From contig OX328125.1 of NCBI GenBank assembly GCA_946811695.1, positions 96,918,260-96,982,259 of the forward strand: a DNA stretch of 64,000 bases, in the 5' to 3' direction. Position numbers and translations under genes: made by a program. This DNA comes from Gonocerus acuteangulatus (lineage: Eukaryota > Arthropoda > Insecta > Hemiptera > Coreidae). The notes beneath the pieces were generated by a model. It did no database searches. It saw only the letters and a program-made list of their open reading frames with translations, and was not told the origin of the DNA. Positions 33,842 to 44,208 of this stretch are shown here, in pieces (position 1 is the first letter of the stretch; each line of letters begins with the position of its first letter).

Positions 33842-35175
33842 TGTATTCTGTTAATTTTGATGGGATGTTTTCTATCTTTTAACTGACCTAGCCAAGTATT
33901 CTGTTAATTTTCATGGGATGTTTTCTATATTTTAACTGACCTAGCCAAGTATTCTGTTAATTTTCATGGGATGTTTTCTATATTTTAACTGACCTAGCCA
34001 AGTATTCTGTTAATTTTCATGGGATGTTTTCTATATTTTAACTGACCTAGCCAAGTATTCTGTTAATTTTCATGGGATGTTTTCTATCTTTTAACTGACC
34101 TAGCCAAGTATTCTGTTAATTTTCATGGGATGTTTTCTATCTTTTAACTGACCTAGCCAAGTATTCTGTTAATTTTCATGGGATGTTTTCTATCTTTTAA
34201 CTGACCTAGCCAAGTACTCTGTTAATTTTCATGGGATGTTTTCTATATTTTAACTGACCTAGCCAAGTACTCTGTTAATTTTGATGGGATGTTTTCTATC
34301 TTTTAACTGACCTAGCCAAGTATTCTGTTAATTTTCATGGGATGTTTTCTATCTTTTAACTGACCTAGCCAAGTATTCTGTTAATTTTCATGGGATGTTT
34401 TCTATCTTTTAACTGACCTAGCCAAGTATTCTGTTAATTTTCATGGGATGTTTTCTATATTTTAACTGACCTAGCCAAGTATTCTGTTAATTTTCATGGG
34501 ATGTTTTCTATCTTTTAACTGACCTAGCCAAGTATTCTGTTAATTTTCATGGGATGTTTTCTATCTTTTAACTGACCTAGCCAAGTACTCTGTTAATTTT
34601 CATGGGATGTTTTCTATATTTTAACTGACCAATGCCAAGTACTCTGTTAATTTTCATGGGATGTTTTCTATATTTTAACTGACCTAGCCAAGTATTCTGT
34701 TAATTTTCATGGGATGTTTTCTATCTTTTAACTGACCTAGCCAAGTATTCTGTTAATTTTCATGGGATGTTTTCTATATTTTAACTGACCTAGCCAAGTA
34801 TTCTGTTAAGTTTCATGGGATGTTTTCTATATTTTAACTGACCTAGCCAAGTATTCTGTTAATTTTCATGGGATGTTTTCTATCTTTTAACTGACCTAGC
34901 CAAGTATTCTGTAAATTTTCATGGGATGTTTTCTATCTTTTAACTGACCTAGCCAAGTATTCTATCAATTTTCTTGGGATGTTCTCTATATTTTAACTGA
35001 CCTAGCCAAGTATTCTATCAATTTTCATGGGATGTTCTCTATATTTTAACTGACCTAGCCAAGTATTCTGTTAATTTTCATGGGATGTTTTCTATATTTT
35101 AACTGACCTAGCCAAGTATTCTGTTAATTTTCATGGGATGTTTTTTATATTTTAACTGATCTAGGCAAGTATTCT
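33842..35175. repeat. 53-bp minisatellite, about 25 copies
   Basis: Unit TATTCTGTTAATTTTCATGG + GATGTTTTCTATATTTTAAC + TGACCTAGCCAAG. Variants are TATC/TATA before TTTTAACTG and TATTC/TACTC at the start, plus a few local changes (CAATGCC at 34631, TATCAATTTTC near 34970). Divergence rises toward the right end. A (TA)n run follows at 35178-35226. Confidence 0.95.
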
Positions 35176-35177
35176 TT

Positions 35178-35226
<49 letters not shown>
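35178..35226. repeat. (TA)n microsatellite
   Basis: Pure TA abutting the minisatellite. The following 35230-35785 has no recognised feature. Confidence 0.9.
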
Positions 35227-35229
<3 letters not shown>

Positions 35230-35785
35230 TACTTAAAAAAATAAAATATTACTAAGTTCAATTTCAATTTATTTACCTAATTACAAGCTACAGCATACTT
35301 AATCATTACTTACATAAGCACAGTAATAAACGTCAGCGTATAAATGTGATAAACTTCATAATTGCCTGTTCCATATCTCGGAAAGTTCTAAACCTTTACT
35401 CCTATCAAAGGGGAAAGTTGTAATTGCATTAATAATTTAATTAAATTTGACGTTTCTATATAAAAATAATTAACTGTAGAATGTTTTGATATTCTGAGAG
35501 ATTATATTAAGATGTATCTATAATTGAAAATAATAATTTTTTTTTCTGTGTCCCCAAAAAAGATAAAGGTTACCGAAAAAACTGAACAGATTACAAAATA
35601 GTACAATACGTAAATTTCGATATTAACACCTCTGTAGGAGAAAACTGCGCATGACGTTTCGCAATCGTTGGTTTCTTTCCATTGAATGAGAATTTTTATA
35701 CTTTCAGTCTAATTCTTTTCCTAATCACACAACGGGTTAGTATTATATGGAAACACGCCAAGATTGCGCGGTTCTAGTGAAGCAC

Positions 35786-36285
35786 TCGTGCGTGCTGACA
35801 AAGCCGCTATTCCCTCATGCTCCCGCACTGGTGCGAGTTGACAAAGACGCTCTCCCCACGCCACTCCCGAAATGGTGCGGGTTGATAAAGACGCTATTCC
35901 TCATGCTCCCGAAATGGTGCGAGTTGACAAAGACGGTCTCCCCACGCCGCTCCCGAAATGGTGCGGGTTGATAAAGACGCTATTCCTCATGCTCCCCAAA
36001 TGGTGCGAGTTGACAAAGACGCTCTCCCCACGCCGCTCCCCAAATGGTGCGGGTTGATAAAGACGCTATTCCCTCGTGCTCCCGCACTGTTGCGAGTTGA
36101 CAAAGACGCTCTCCCCACGCCGCTCCCCAAATGGTGCGGGTTGATAAAGACGCTATTCCCTCATGCTCCCGAAATGGTACGTGCTGACAAAGGCGCTCTC
36201 CCCAGGCCGCTCCCCAAATGGTGCGGGTTGACAAAGACGCTCTCCGGACGCTGCTGCCACTCTGGTGCAGGTTGACAAAGACTAA
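35786..36285. repeat. GC-rich 86-bp tandem array of two alternating ~43-bp halves
   Basis: Half A has TGCGAGTTGACAAAGACGCT + CTCCCCACGCCGCTCCC; half B has TGCGGGTTGATAAAGACGCT + ATTCCTCATGCTCCC. A-half starts fall at 35829, 35915, 36001, 36088 and 36175, so the dimer is 86-87 bp. Since 86 is not a multiple of three, the same DNA is read in all frames in turn. Several frames stay open for 60-105 codons (for example DKDALPTPLPKWCGLIKTLF), with no sign of protein-level selection. 36290-36695 has no recognised feature. Confidence 0.9.
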
Positions 36286-36974
36286 CAGTTCCTAGGCCAC
36301 GGGTTCGAAACTGTGAACTCGAACAGTTAGAGATTTGTGTTATTTAATTATAATATTACTTATTTGGTTTCTAATTTATTTGGGCTTTTCTAGATGCTAA
36401 AAGTAGGTGTATCATGGTACACAGCTAGTAGATTAATAAAGCAACTCCAAATAGTACGTGTATACAAAAAACAAGTAGGAAACGAAAAATAGTGCTCAAA
36501 CCAAATTTTGATATGTTGGTTGATCTATCAAGCACTTTATTTCATAGTATTTATAAAATTTGCATGACAATTTCTATTGCTCCTGGGCATTTTAATCATA
36601 AAATTTTTCTGTTCCATTAAAAATAGCTCATAAATCTGTTAAATGAGTTTCTAAAGATAACTAGGCATGAGAAATGTTAACAAAGTTGGACTTTTTAGCG
36701 AGTTTTCTTCCTTGAGGAAACCCGCTTATGAGGTTGTCCTAATTAAGTAAACCTGAAAACTCTGGTTTAATGTAATTAATATGAAATGTCTATTTTTCAG
36801 ACCTCATAGGTCACGAAAATGCCGGTGGCTTAAATTTTTATATATACATATATATTTGTCAGTTCGCTCAGTAGGTGCCCCAAGATGGATGGTGGATGTT
36901 GGTACAAAAATCTTTCGTATAATTTGAAAGATCAAGTTCATCAAACAGTAGAATCCGTCAACCGCAACATGGTA

Positions 36975-37310
36975 TCAGGCAGTACCGTATGAAAGGTCAG
37001 TTTTGGGCATGCCGATTTCCTTCAAATGTCTTGAAACTGTCGTGGCTCCTACTCCGAGTTCTTTGGCATATTCCCTAGTGCTTTTTGAGGGACAAGCTTC
37101 AACCCTTTCTTTCAGATGGCCATTGTCAAGCTTGGTTTCAGGCCTTCCTTGCTCCTCGTTGTCAAGGTCAAAATTTCCACTTCGCAATCTGGTAAACCAC
37201 CGGTAAACAGTTCGTTCATTCACCGTTCCCTCCCCGAACGCCGTGTTAATGTTCATACACCGCTATGACCGAGCTTAACTTCATAACGAAAAATAATACG
37301 GATTTCCATT
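36975..37310 (-). pseudogene. Truncated mariner DNA-binding domain, frameshifted
   Basis: From the internal MNINTAFGEGTVNERTVYRW the frame is open through FTRLRSGNFDLDNEEQGRPE, the second helix-turn-helix (AKELGVGATTVSRHLKEI) and into the TIR (KTDLSYGTA). A deletion of about 10 nt near 37257, relative to the copy at 13941, breaks the frame just before this point, so the original start (CATAAT near 37316) is out of frame. No catalytic domain, as in the sister copy. Confidence 0.8.
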
Positions 37311-37321
37311 GAAGTCATAAT

Positions 37322-38179
37322 CCCCCAAAAAACATAAATGTGAAATAGAGGCCAAGTTCCTGCCCCCACAAAGAAACACTCCCTTCCTCAAAAATATCCC
37401 CTCCTAAAACCCCCCAAAAACGCCTTACCATTCTACACTCCAAAAACGTAGTATGAGTTGGTGTATTAATTCAACCAAAAATATTTGCAAATACAAGAGA
37501 TGATACAAGAAAGAAATGTCCAATTTCATTACTTGGAAGACCTCATAGTTACTTACTAAGAACAGTAAAGACACTTCAACTGACCTTTAAAAATAACAAT
37601 AAAAATACTTATATCCAGTTACTAAAATATCACTTTCCTCAAGCAGGTATATTCTTAAACTTGGCAATGTTTTTTTTGTGCCAAAATTATCTTTAGAGAA
37701 AAACTAAACATTGCCAAGTTTAAGAATATACCTGGTTGAGGAAAGTGATATTTTAGTAACTGGATATAAGTATTTTTATTGTTGTTTTTAAAGGTCAGTT
37801 GAAGTGTCTTTACTTCTTAACTTTTCGCGATTTTTCGATTTTTTCCTTTAATAACGTCTTCATACCTATCTTCAGGCAAAATTTCAAGTCTCTAGCATAA
37901 TGGGAAGTGCCTAATAATTTTGATGAGTCAGTGAGTGAGTGAGTCCTATAAATCCCTATTTTCGATCGCTTGTATCTCAAAAAGTATTCAATGTAGAATT
38001 ATGAAAATTTCCAGTTTTACTCACATCTAGTAGTATAATACCTGTGTAAAATTTCATAACTTTATCTTTACCTGGTTGAATGTTATGAGAGGGTAAAAAT
38101 CGGCTCTAAGACCGCCTGTAATATACACACAGTATGCTTAGGCCGGAACTTGGCCTGGCGCACTACCGTGCGCCTAGAT
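37322..38179. mobile_element. Insertion inside the mariner copy, with a long hairpin
   Basis: Mariner sequence breaks at CATAAT (37321) and resumes at TTAAGTTTTATT (38180). GGCCAAGTTCC near 37351 and GGAACTTGGCC near 38146 form subterminal inverted repeats, which suggest a transposon. The interior holds the 37564-37814 hairpin and GATGAGTCAGTGAGTGAGTG near 37920. No coding frame. Confidence 0.7.
37564..37814. repeat. Near-perfect inverted repeat, ~107-bp arms, ~37-nt loop
   Basis: AGTAAAGACACTTCAACTGA at 37564 pairs with TCAGTTGAAGTGTCTTTACT ending 37814. Pairing continues through CTTATATCCAGTTACTAAAA and TATTCTTAAACTTGGCAATG to the loop near 37671-37707, with only a few mismatches (for example AAGCAGG against CCTGGTT). 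A transcript across it would form a long double-stranded hairpin. Confidence 0.9.
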
Positions 38180-38663
38180 TTAAGTTTTATTTTTTTCACA
38201 GAGGATCGTTCTCACAACACAGTACGCAAGTTACTGATTAAATAATATGAATAAAAGAGCTTTAATTCTATATGAATAACAATGGTGTTTGTAAATAATG
38301 AAATAAAAAAGGGAAAGGATTAAATCGGAAAGAAAACAAAACTGACATTTCATACGGTACAGCATGATATTTGGACCGCTTTAGTTTTCCCGCTGATATA
38401 CATGCAGGTACACTTTTTATAGATCTTTTTAAGTAAGAAAACGAATGAAGCCATTTTTAAAGTAATATCTGGCACCGCTTACGAGAAACGTTGATACAAA
38501 AACTTTTCCAAACTAATTTTCGGTTTGAGTATTGAGAAATGATCGATTCAGATGAAACTTGTTCCAGACGTATGACATATAGCCAAAGCAGGATAATTAA
38601 ATTTTGGCTGCGTTCGGAGTTAAGGCAGCATTAGAAGAAAAACAAATTTTTTTAATAACTCTA

Positions 38664-38712
38664 ATGCGGCGCTAATAGCCAAATAGTTGATGCGCCATTT
38701 AAAACGAAGAAA
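38664..38712 (+). mobile_element. SINE tail fragment
   Basis: GCGGCGCTAATAGCCAAATA + GTTGATGCGCCATTT then an A/G-rich end. Only the shared SINE tail remains, inside Rep-A. Confidence 0.65.
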
Positions 38713-39471
38713 AAAAAGAACTCTAATGTAGGGAAACGAATGAAATCATTTTCAAGGTGATTTATTTAACCATATTCGTGAAAAGTGGTTAAAAATAGTT
38801 TTTCAAACTAATATTCGGTTCGGGTAATTTATATCGTTGGATTCAATGGAAATATTTTCTCTTACTTTGAAATTTATCTAAACTAAGATATTTCAATGGA
38901 AATATTAGAAAAACTAGATTTTATTGATAGACATAAAGAGTTTTGGGATCTTCGTATATTTTCGTAAATATGACAATATTTGGAGAATCGTGGTAAGTAG
39001 AAAATTACCATTCGAAAGCTTCCTAAATTCTGTACTAAAACGGTTCTGAAGCACTTTTTGATGGGGCTATGTCAATCGGAGAAATAAGCGCTTAAAACTT
39101 CAAATGTGTTTGTTTTGTTCTTTTGAATGGGTTTTTGTCTATGTTTACTAATTGTTTAATTTGTTGTTTAAAATTGCACTTATCATTAAAATTATTAATT
39201 TCGTAAAAGAAGGCAAGAAATTGGGAAACTTATTAGTAATATTGTTTTTCTAGAGCGAACGTTGAGAAGGCGGGGGAGTCATTTCCGCTTAGGATACTGT
39301 CAGTTTCCCATTGTAACGCCTTAAACTTCCTTCTCTTTGAGATTTCATTTTATGTTTTTTTACCGAATGATCAAACCCTACCAATAACTGCTTCTATAAT
39401 TTTACTAATGGCAGTAGGGATATGTACGGAACCGCGCTAAGATGACGCAGTTCCTGTGAGTCGGATTTTTT

Positions 39472-39510
39472 TCCCCACGGCACATCTGCTTCTATGCCAT
39501 CAACACTATG
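39472..39510 (-). mobile_element. SINE tail fragment, minus strand
   Basis: Reverse complement GATGGCATAGAAGCAGATGT + GCCGTGGGG followed by A-run; resembles GGCCTAGATGTTGAAGCGCC + GTA of the other SINEs. Short and diverged. Confidence 0.45.
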
Positions 39511-39675
39511 TACAGGTTGCCACCTTTTATAAGCTCCCAAGATGTAGCAGGAAAGGTTTTCCCGTTTCGGCCATCGCGAGCCCATGACGCGAGCCCATCG
39601 CTGAAAGAAGTCTTCCTGTCACAGGCTGGACACGAATCCATATCGCCCTCATGAGAATACAGCATGGCATGATAA

Positions 39676-40152
39676 TGAGTTGTCTTTAAATAGAAGAGAC
39701 CAAGTTGTCCTGACCAGGCTAAGAATTGGACACTCCCTTATACCACATTCATACTTAATGGAAAGACAAGACAGACCCGTGTGCTCACTGTGTAATGTTA
39801 CCCTGACGATAAAACACATACTCACAGACTGCAGAAGACAAGACAGACCCGTGTGCTCACTGTGTAATGTTACCCTGACGATAAAACACATACTCACAGA
39901 CTGCAAAAGACAAGACAGACCCGTGTGCTCACTGTGTAATGTTCCCCTGACGATAAAACACATACTCACAGACTGCAGAAAGCAAGACAGACCCGTGTGC
40001 TCACTGCGTAATGTTCCCCTGACGATAAAACACATACTCACAGACTGCAGAAGACAAGACAATTTACTCATGCCACACGACTTACACACATTACTCGCAG
40101 AAGATAGCCCTCACATCAACACTATATTTATTACATTACTTAAAGAACACTA
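39676..40152 (+). pseudogene. LINE C-terminal fragment with fourfold zinc-knuckle duplication
   Basis: The frame is open from about 39680 (NRRDQVVLTRLRIGHSLIPH, SYLMERQDRPVCSLCN) to the stop after LLKEH. A 72-bp unit encoding QDRPVCSLCNVTLTIKHILT + DCRR occurs four times in frame (phase points 39778, 39850, 39922, 39994). Copies 1-3 each have the complete CX2CX7HX4C knuckle; in copy 4 the second Cys is Arg (CSLRN). The normal C-terminus (LLMPHDLHTLLAEDSPHINT) follows. RT and RNase H are missing upstream. The duplications probably arose after insertion as a DNA-level tandem expansion, yet the frame was kept because 72 is a multiple of three. Confidence 0.9.
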
Positions 40153-40332
40153 ATTTATACAAAAAAATTAGCCAATCTTCCTTCTTCTCCTAGTGCTTTT
40201 AATTTTAATAGATTACTTAAATAACCTATAGATCTGATTTAATTACGCTAATGCACCTTATTTTAGTTATTTTGTGTTTTATATTTGTATTGTAATGCAT
40301 TGTAAATGTAAATGAATTGTGGTTTATATTTG

Positions 40333-40389
<57 letters not shown>

Positions 40390-40512
40390 TATTTAAGTGT
40401 AAATGTTAATTGTATTAACTTCAACAGAGTGTAAATGAAGTGTATATATTTTATAATCTGTATTAGGGCTCATAGCCATAGTTGCGAAGCCCTTATAATG
40501 AAATAAAAAAAT
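40153..40512 (+). mobile_element. LINE 3' UTR with (TA)n and terminal hairpin
   Basis: A (TA)n run at 40337-40387 lies within the UTR. The end is a hairpin at 40466-40492 (GGGCT...AAGCCC around CATAGCCATAGTTGCG), then TTATAATGAAATAAAAAAA. Confidence 0.75.
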
Positions 40513-40613
40513 TAAAAAAAATATTAAGTAAAAAATATTAATTAAAATTTAAAAAATTAAAATATTAAGTTTTCCAGTTTATCTTTTTTAAGAATTGTGA
40601 AAAATTGAATATA

Positions 40614-40868
40614 TCGTCCCTACCATTTCAAACTATCGAATATGAAAAATCTCGTTTTTCAGATTCGATACTTAGCTCTTGGATTGTGGAAGATACGGCT
40701 TGTCGCAAATTTTGACAACTGTAACCCCATTAAAATAGCCGGAAATGCATTCAATAAAGTATCGAATAATACCATTTTTCAATACATTTCTTCTTCAATG
40801 GATAGAATTTGTTCGTTCGCTAGTTTGCTCCGATTTTCATATTCCATAGTTTGAAATGGTAGGGACGA
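40614..40868. mobile_element. Intact MITE, 255 bp, ~36-bp TIRs
   Basis: TCGTCCCTACCATTTCAAAC at the left and GTTTGAAATGGTAGGGACGA at the right are perfect complements, continuing through TATCGAATATGAAAA with one mismatch. TA flanks both ends (40612-40613, 40869-40870). No ORF of note. TA duplication suggests mariner/Tc1-type mobilisation. Other copies: 726-851 (partial) and 29163-29793. Confidence 0.9.
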
Positions 40869-40879
40869 TATGTGGGCTA

Positions 40880-41980
40880 CTATCTAACAAGAGCACATAA
40901 ATGTCACATGGTACGTATGTTAATGTTTTAATGTTTTCTGGAGTCTATTGGTAAGTGATTAAAAGACTACATTATTTCTACTTTACGACAGCGTCTATAA
41001 CTGGATGTAAATATAATTTCCTCAGTTTTGCAAAGGGTTTCAAATGACGCTCCAAATTAAATGAACTTATATAATTGATGCTTCATATATTTGCGGATGA
41101 AAATATAAAATCGAAAATTATTTAAAAAATATTTCACAATGTTGCTGTTTGACGTGTCAAATTATTCTAAATTCTATTGTCAGAACTTATTTTATTTATT
41201 TATTTTTTTTTTTTGCTGCCAAAATAAGTTATTGGTAAATATGTTAGGGACAAATCTGACCTGTGTTAGAATCATGGTGCTGCATATCTCAGACAATGAC
41301 TTGGTTCGCTGCGATGTTCCTCCTCTCATGACACGATAGAGACTGCCTGAATATCCTTCCATTCAGACTCCCCTCCAACCCCACCTAGAGACCTTCATCC
41401 CCACCACCGACTATATCTCTTCATTCATATCCTCCTGTACTCCAGGACAGGACGGATCAAAGCTCCTGTTGGGAAAGCTCATCTGTAGGGAGCAACAAGA
41501 CTAACTTTCCCAAGGGGAGGGAGGGTTGGGATTTGAGACGCTGAGCTTTAAGCGGTCCGGTGGGACCGCCGCACACTGGGCAAAAATCCACTTGTAGGAC
41601 GACAAAATTTTTTTTTGTGTTTTTCAATATTTTTGAGGTCACTGAGATAGGGAAAAATATTTAAAAAAATCGTTGACCCATAGTTTTTAGTATATCCAAC
41701 AAACTAATGTTTTAGACACACAAATTCTTTGACATAATAGATAAAAATTGGGAAAACATTTTGTAAATCTATGGAACATTTAAGTAGTACCTTTTTACAT
41801 CTATTATTTACATAAACATAATACATATATTCATAAAAAATAATACATACGCTATAATTCGAAAATAAATAACAAAAATAGACTAACAACTTGAAGAAAA
41901 AAGTAATTGTACTGACTTGTTTTTTTTTTTTTTAATAATAACAAATATATACAATTATACTATGCACTAAAAACGAATTA
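40880..41980. other. No recognised gene; GC-richer stretch 41330-41600
   Basis: Mostly AT-rich. 41330-41600 is GC-richer (ACTCCCCTCCAACCCCACCT, GGGAGGGAGGGTTGGGATTT, GCGGTCCGGTGGGACCGCCG) and includes a short GGCGGTCC-type inverted repeat. Reading frames are short. I cannot assign it. Confidence 0.5.
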
Positions 41981-41984
41981 TCCA

Positions 41985-42150
41985 TCAATCATCGTCTGAT
42001 TCTATACTGATACATCCTTCAGCATTTTCTTTTGACGAGTCAGTATCGTCTGCCTCATTGTCTAATGACAGTTCTTGGAGTGGATCATGTGGTAAACTAC
42101 ACTTACATTGGCTAATTACATATACATTGGTAACATGAAATTTAAATAAT
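41985..42150 (-). CDS. Candidate C-terminal coding segment, unknown protein
   Basis: On the minus strand, 54 codons are open to a TGA at 41985-41987. They read FKFHVTNVYVISQCKCSLPH, DPLQELSLDNEADDTDSSKE and NAEGCISIESDDD. The composition (CxC, Pro, an acidic Ser/Asp/Glu tail ending at a stop) looks protein-like, not like random AT-rich DNA, whose stops here are frequent. There is no start codon, so it would be a last exon or a transposase tail. I do not recognise the family. Acidic C-termini occur in several domesticated and active transposases. Confidence 0.35.
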
Positions 42151-42880
42151 CATGTTCAAAAAATGGAAAAGTAATTACAAGAACAAAACTGCAATAAACA
42201 CTGGGAAAAATGTTCCCTTTCTTAGAGTCCGATTAAAATTCCCTTCCGTCGCCTGTTGATGATCCAAGAAAGTAAATATTTACATTTTACCTTAATCCTA
42301 CTAATATTAGACAGTATTTAGTAAGTGACTATCTGACTGCCTAAACTAAATTTAAATTTGCATTAAAAGGGGGAAGAAGGGGGAGCTGAAAGTCTCAAGT
42401 CAGTAAAGTAGAAGCTTAAGGCTTATCGAAAAAAAATATTTGGAAGTGGAACTTTGTGGAACTTTTTTTATAACCTTACTCAAACTTGAGTAATCAACAA
42501 AATATGAACAATCTAGTAATAATTTCATTAATATTTTTTTTTCTTTGATATGCCTTTCTGTTATTAGATATATATTATGTATTTATAAAGAACATACCAC
42601 TAGGTAATAAATCCATTGTGAAAAGAATTTTTAAAATTTGTACACAATTTTTAAAACACGACTTAAAAGGACCATAGTTGGAACAAGACTAAACCGAGGA
42701 AGTGGAAGAGACTAGCAATGGTTGCATTCCTTATTGTTTTAAACAGGTTTGGGTTAAAATAGATAAAAAAATTGTTCGGTTTTTAATGAATAGAAGACTT
42801 GAGCACGTTTTGACACGTGAATTGACTTTCTACGACGACATCACATTTTCGACTTTTGTCGCCGTAAAACAGTCATTTTG

Positions 42881-42900
42881 CCCATCGGCGCGCCGATGGG
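42881..42900. other. Perfect 20-bp GC-rich palindrome
   Basis: CCCATCGGCGCGCCGATGGG equals its own reverse complement, in a GC-rich island (42860-43080) within AT-rich DNA. The island gives short frames in several phases but no family I recognise. The rest of 42160-43130 is unassigned. Confidence 0.7.
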
Positions 42901-43132
42901 ATATTGTCGGCCCCTGGGGACCGCCGGCTCCCACCTGCTAAAACGATGTTCTTGGCGACGAACTTGGCTCGCCGAGGTTGATTTCATCACGTATGGGATC
43001 GCCCTGGCCCCTTCAAATTTGGTTCCCCAATTTTGTTTTTACGTGGGTTTTTGCGGACCTACACGCCCCTAAACGAATAGAGACTAATGTCAAAAGTGGA
43101 TTCTTTTAGTTCTTAATTTTATTATGTACTAG

Positions 43133-43960
43133 CTGAATGACCGTGCTTCGTCACGGCTGATAAGTAGTTATATACTGCGTTAAATAATGTATCATCAAAA
43201 GTAACGCTACTACATAATTTTGCGCTGTTTATTATAGCAAGGTTCCCGTCATACTATAAGTTAGTTACCAATTGAAAAGTAATCGAAGTATAGAGATAAC
43301 CCGTTATCTATAGGTTAGCAGTAACAGCAGTTTAGCCAGTACAGGATAAAATTCGTTGTCAATAATAAATGTACGTAAAAATTTATGTTTCCAAGATGTC
43401 ATTTGGAAACACCCATTACATTTGGGAGCATTACCAAGAAGTGTTCTGACTGGGGATGGGCTGATGGGTGAGGAGGCTGTTTGGGATATTATTACCTGGG
43501 ATAGACCATTCAATTCAAGGTCTGCCATCACAGTTCAAATGAACCGCAAATAATATTATGAAATAGATACAGTACGGTAACAGCTGACCTGTTATTGTCC
43601 TAGGATCGCATGCTGCCTAGGCTTGCCTGCTCCTAACCAAAACCCCCCCAAAAATACTTAAACATTTGAATATCAAAAAATCCTTTCATAGTGAGTGTTT
43701 ACGTCCTAAAGGGAGTGTCCATGCAAAATTTCAACATTTTCTGTCAAATGGTTTGGGCTGAGCGATGATAGGTCAGTGAGTGAGTGGTATTTGACAAATA
43801 TATAGTAGACATGTCATATTAAACGTTATAATGTTATATTTCAAGAAAAATATCCATACAAAATTTCACAACTTCTTCCATGGTGCTCAAAGTGTCATGG
43901 GGAGAAAACTGCTAGGTAATCACCGTCCTAAGACTATAGTGAAACTAGTATAATGTTAAA
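43133..43960 (+). mobile_element. Unclassified ACTAGCTG-headed repeat, copy 2
   Basis: Opens TACTAGCTGAATGACCGTGC + TTCGTCACGG, with ATGCAAAATTTCAACATTTT, AGGTCAGTGAGTGAGTGG and CATACAAAATTTCACAACTT later. Heads of this form followed by AAAATTTCA-type blocks are common arthropod repeats. Boundaries are uncertain. Confidence 0.45.
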
Positions 43961-44029
43961 TGATATTTGAAATTTTTTGTTCTACGGACCCACATTCGGG
44001 GGGGGGGGTAATATATTAATAGATTATAG

Positions 44030-44208
44030 CCACGTTGAATGCACCGGTTCTCGTTGAATACCGAAGATAAGCAACGTCAGGCGTGGCCAGTACCTGAATG
44101 GGTGACCAACCACGTGCTGTTGGTATTATAAAAGTGTAGCAGCCTGTTGATAACCCGGCGTTAATAGCCCAATTGTTGACACGCCGTGAAGCAATACAAT
44201 AAAATCAA
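44030..44208 (+). mobile_element. 5S rRNA-headed SINE, complete, 15-bp TSD
   Basis: Starts CCACGTTGAATGCACCGGTT, follows 5S rRNA (ACCGAAGATAAGCAACGTCA, GAATGGGTGACCAACCACGT, GCTGTTGGTATT), then the tail CCCGGCGTTAATAGCCCAAT + TGTTGACACGCCGTGAAG and an AATAAAATC end. ATTAATAGATTATAG stands at 44015-44029 and again at 44209-44223 as a perfect target duplication. The 5S internal control region supplies the RNA polymerase III promoter. Confidence 0.93.

Larger units (their letters stand above)
36975..38367 (-). mobile_element. Mariner deletion derivative, copy 2, itself interrupted
   Basis: TIRs CAGTACCGTATGAAAGGTCA and TGACATTTCATACGGTACAG, bounded by TA at 36973-36974 and 38368-38369. Without the ~857-bp insertion it would be about 535 bp, like the 545-bp copy at 13588, and the two align over their whole length with the same internal deletion junction. 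Confidence 0.88.
36697..39470 (+). mobile_element. Rep-A copy with nested insertions
   Basis: Head AGCGAGTTTTCTTCCTTGAG and GAAACCCGCTTATGAGG, a short TA tract at 36840, then TCAAGTTCATCAAACAGTAG. It is broken at 36974 by a mariner derivative and resumes at 38370 (TTGGACCGCTTTAGTTTTCC), with AAACGAATGAA.CCATTTT twice, GGGGCTATGTCAATCGGAGA, the tail GGATACTGTCAGTTTCCCAT and CCAATAACTGCTTCTATAAT. It closes with GGAACCGCGCTAAGATGACG near 39430. A SINE tail also sits at 38664. Noncoding. Confidence 0.75.

Noticed and set aside
33842..35175. CRISPR-like array
   Set aside because: Units are directly contiguous 53-bp tandem repeats with no unique spacers, in a eukaryotic context. It is a minisatellite.
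35747..36275. Repetitive protein in the GC-rich array
   Set aside because: The 86-bp unit rotates frames and the antisense strand is equally open, so openness is compositional.
44030..44140. 5S rRNA gene
   Set aside because: Diverges from 5S in the middle and 3' part, continues into a SINE tail, and has a perfect 15-bp target duplication. 23405-23550 and 13085-13195 are rejected for the same kind of reason.
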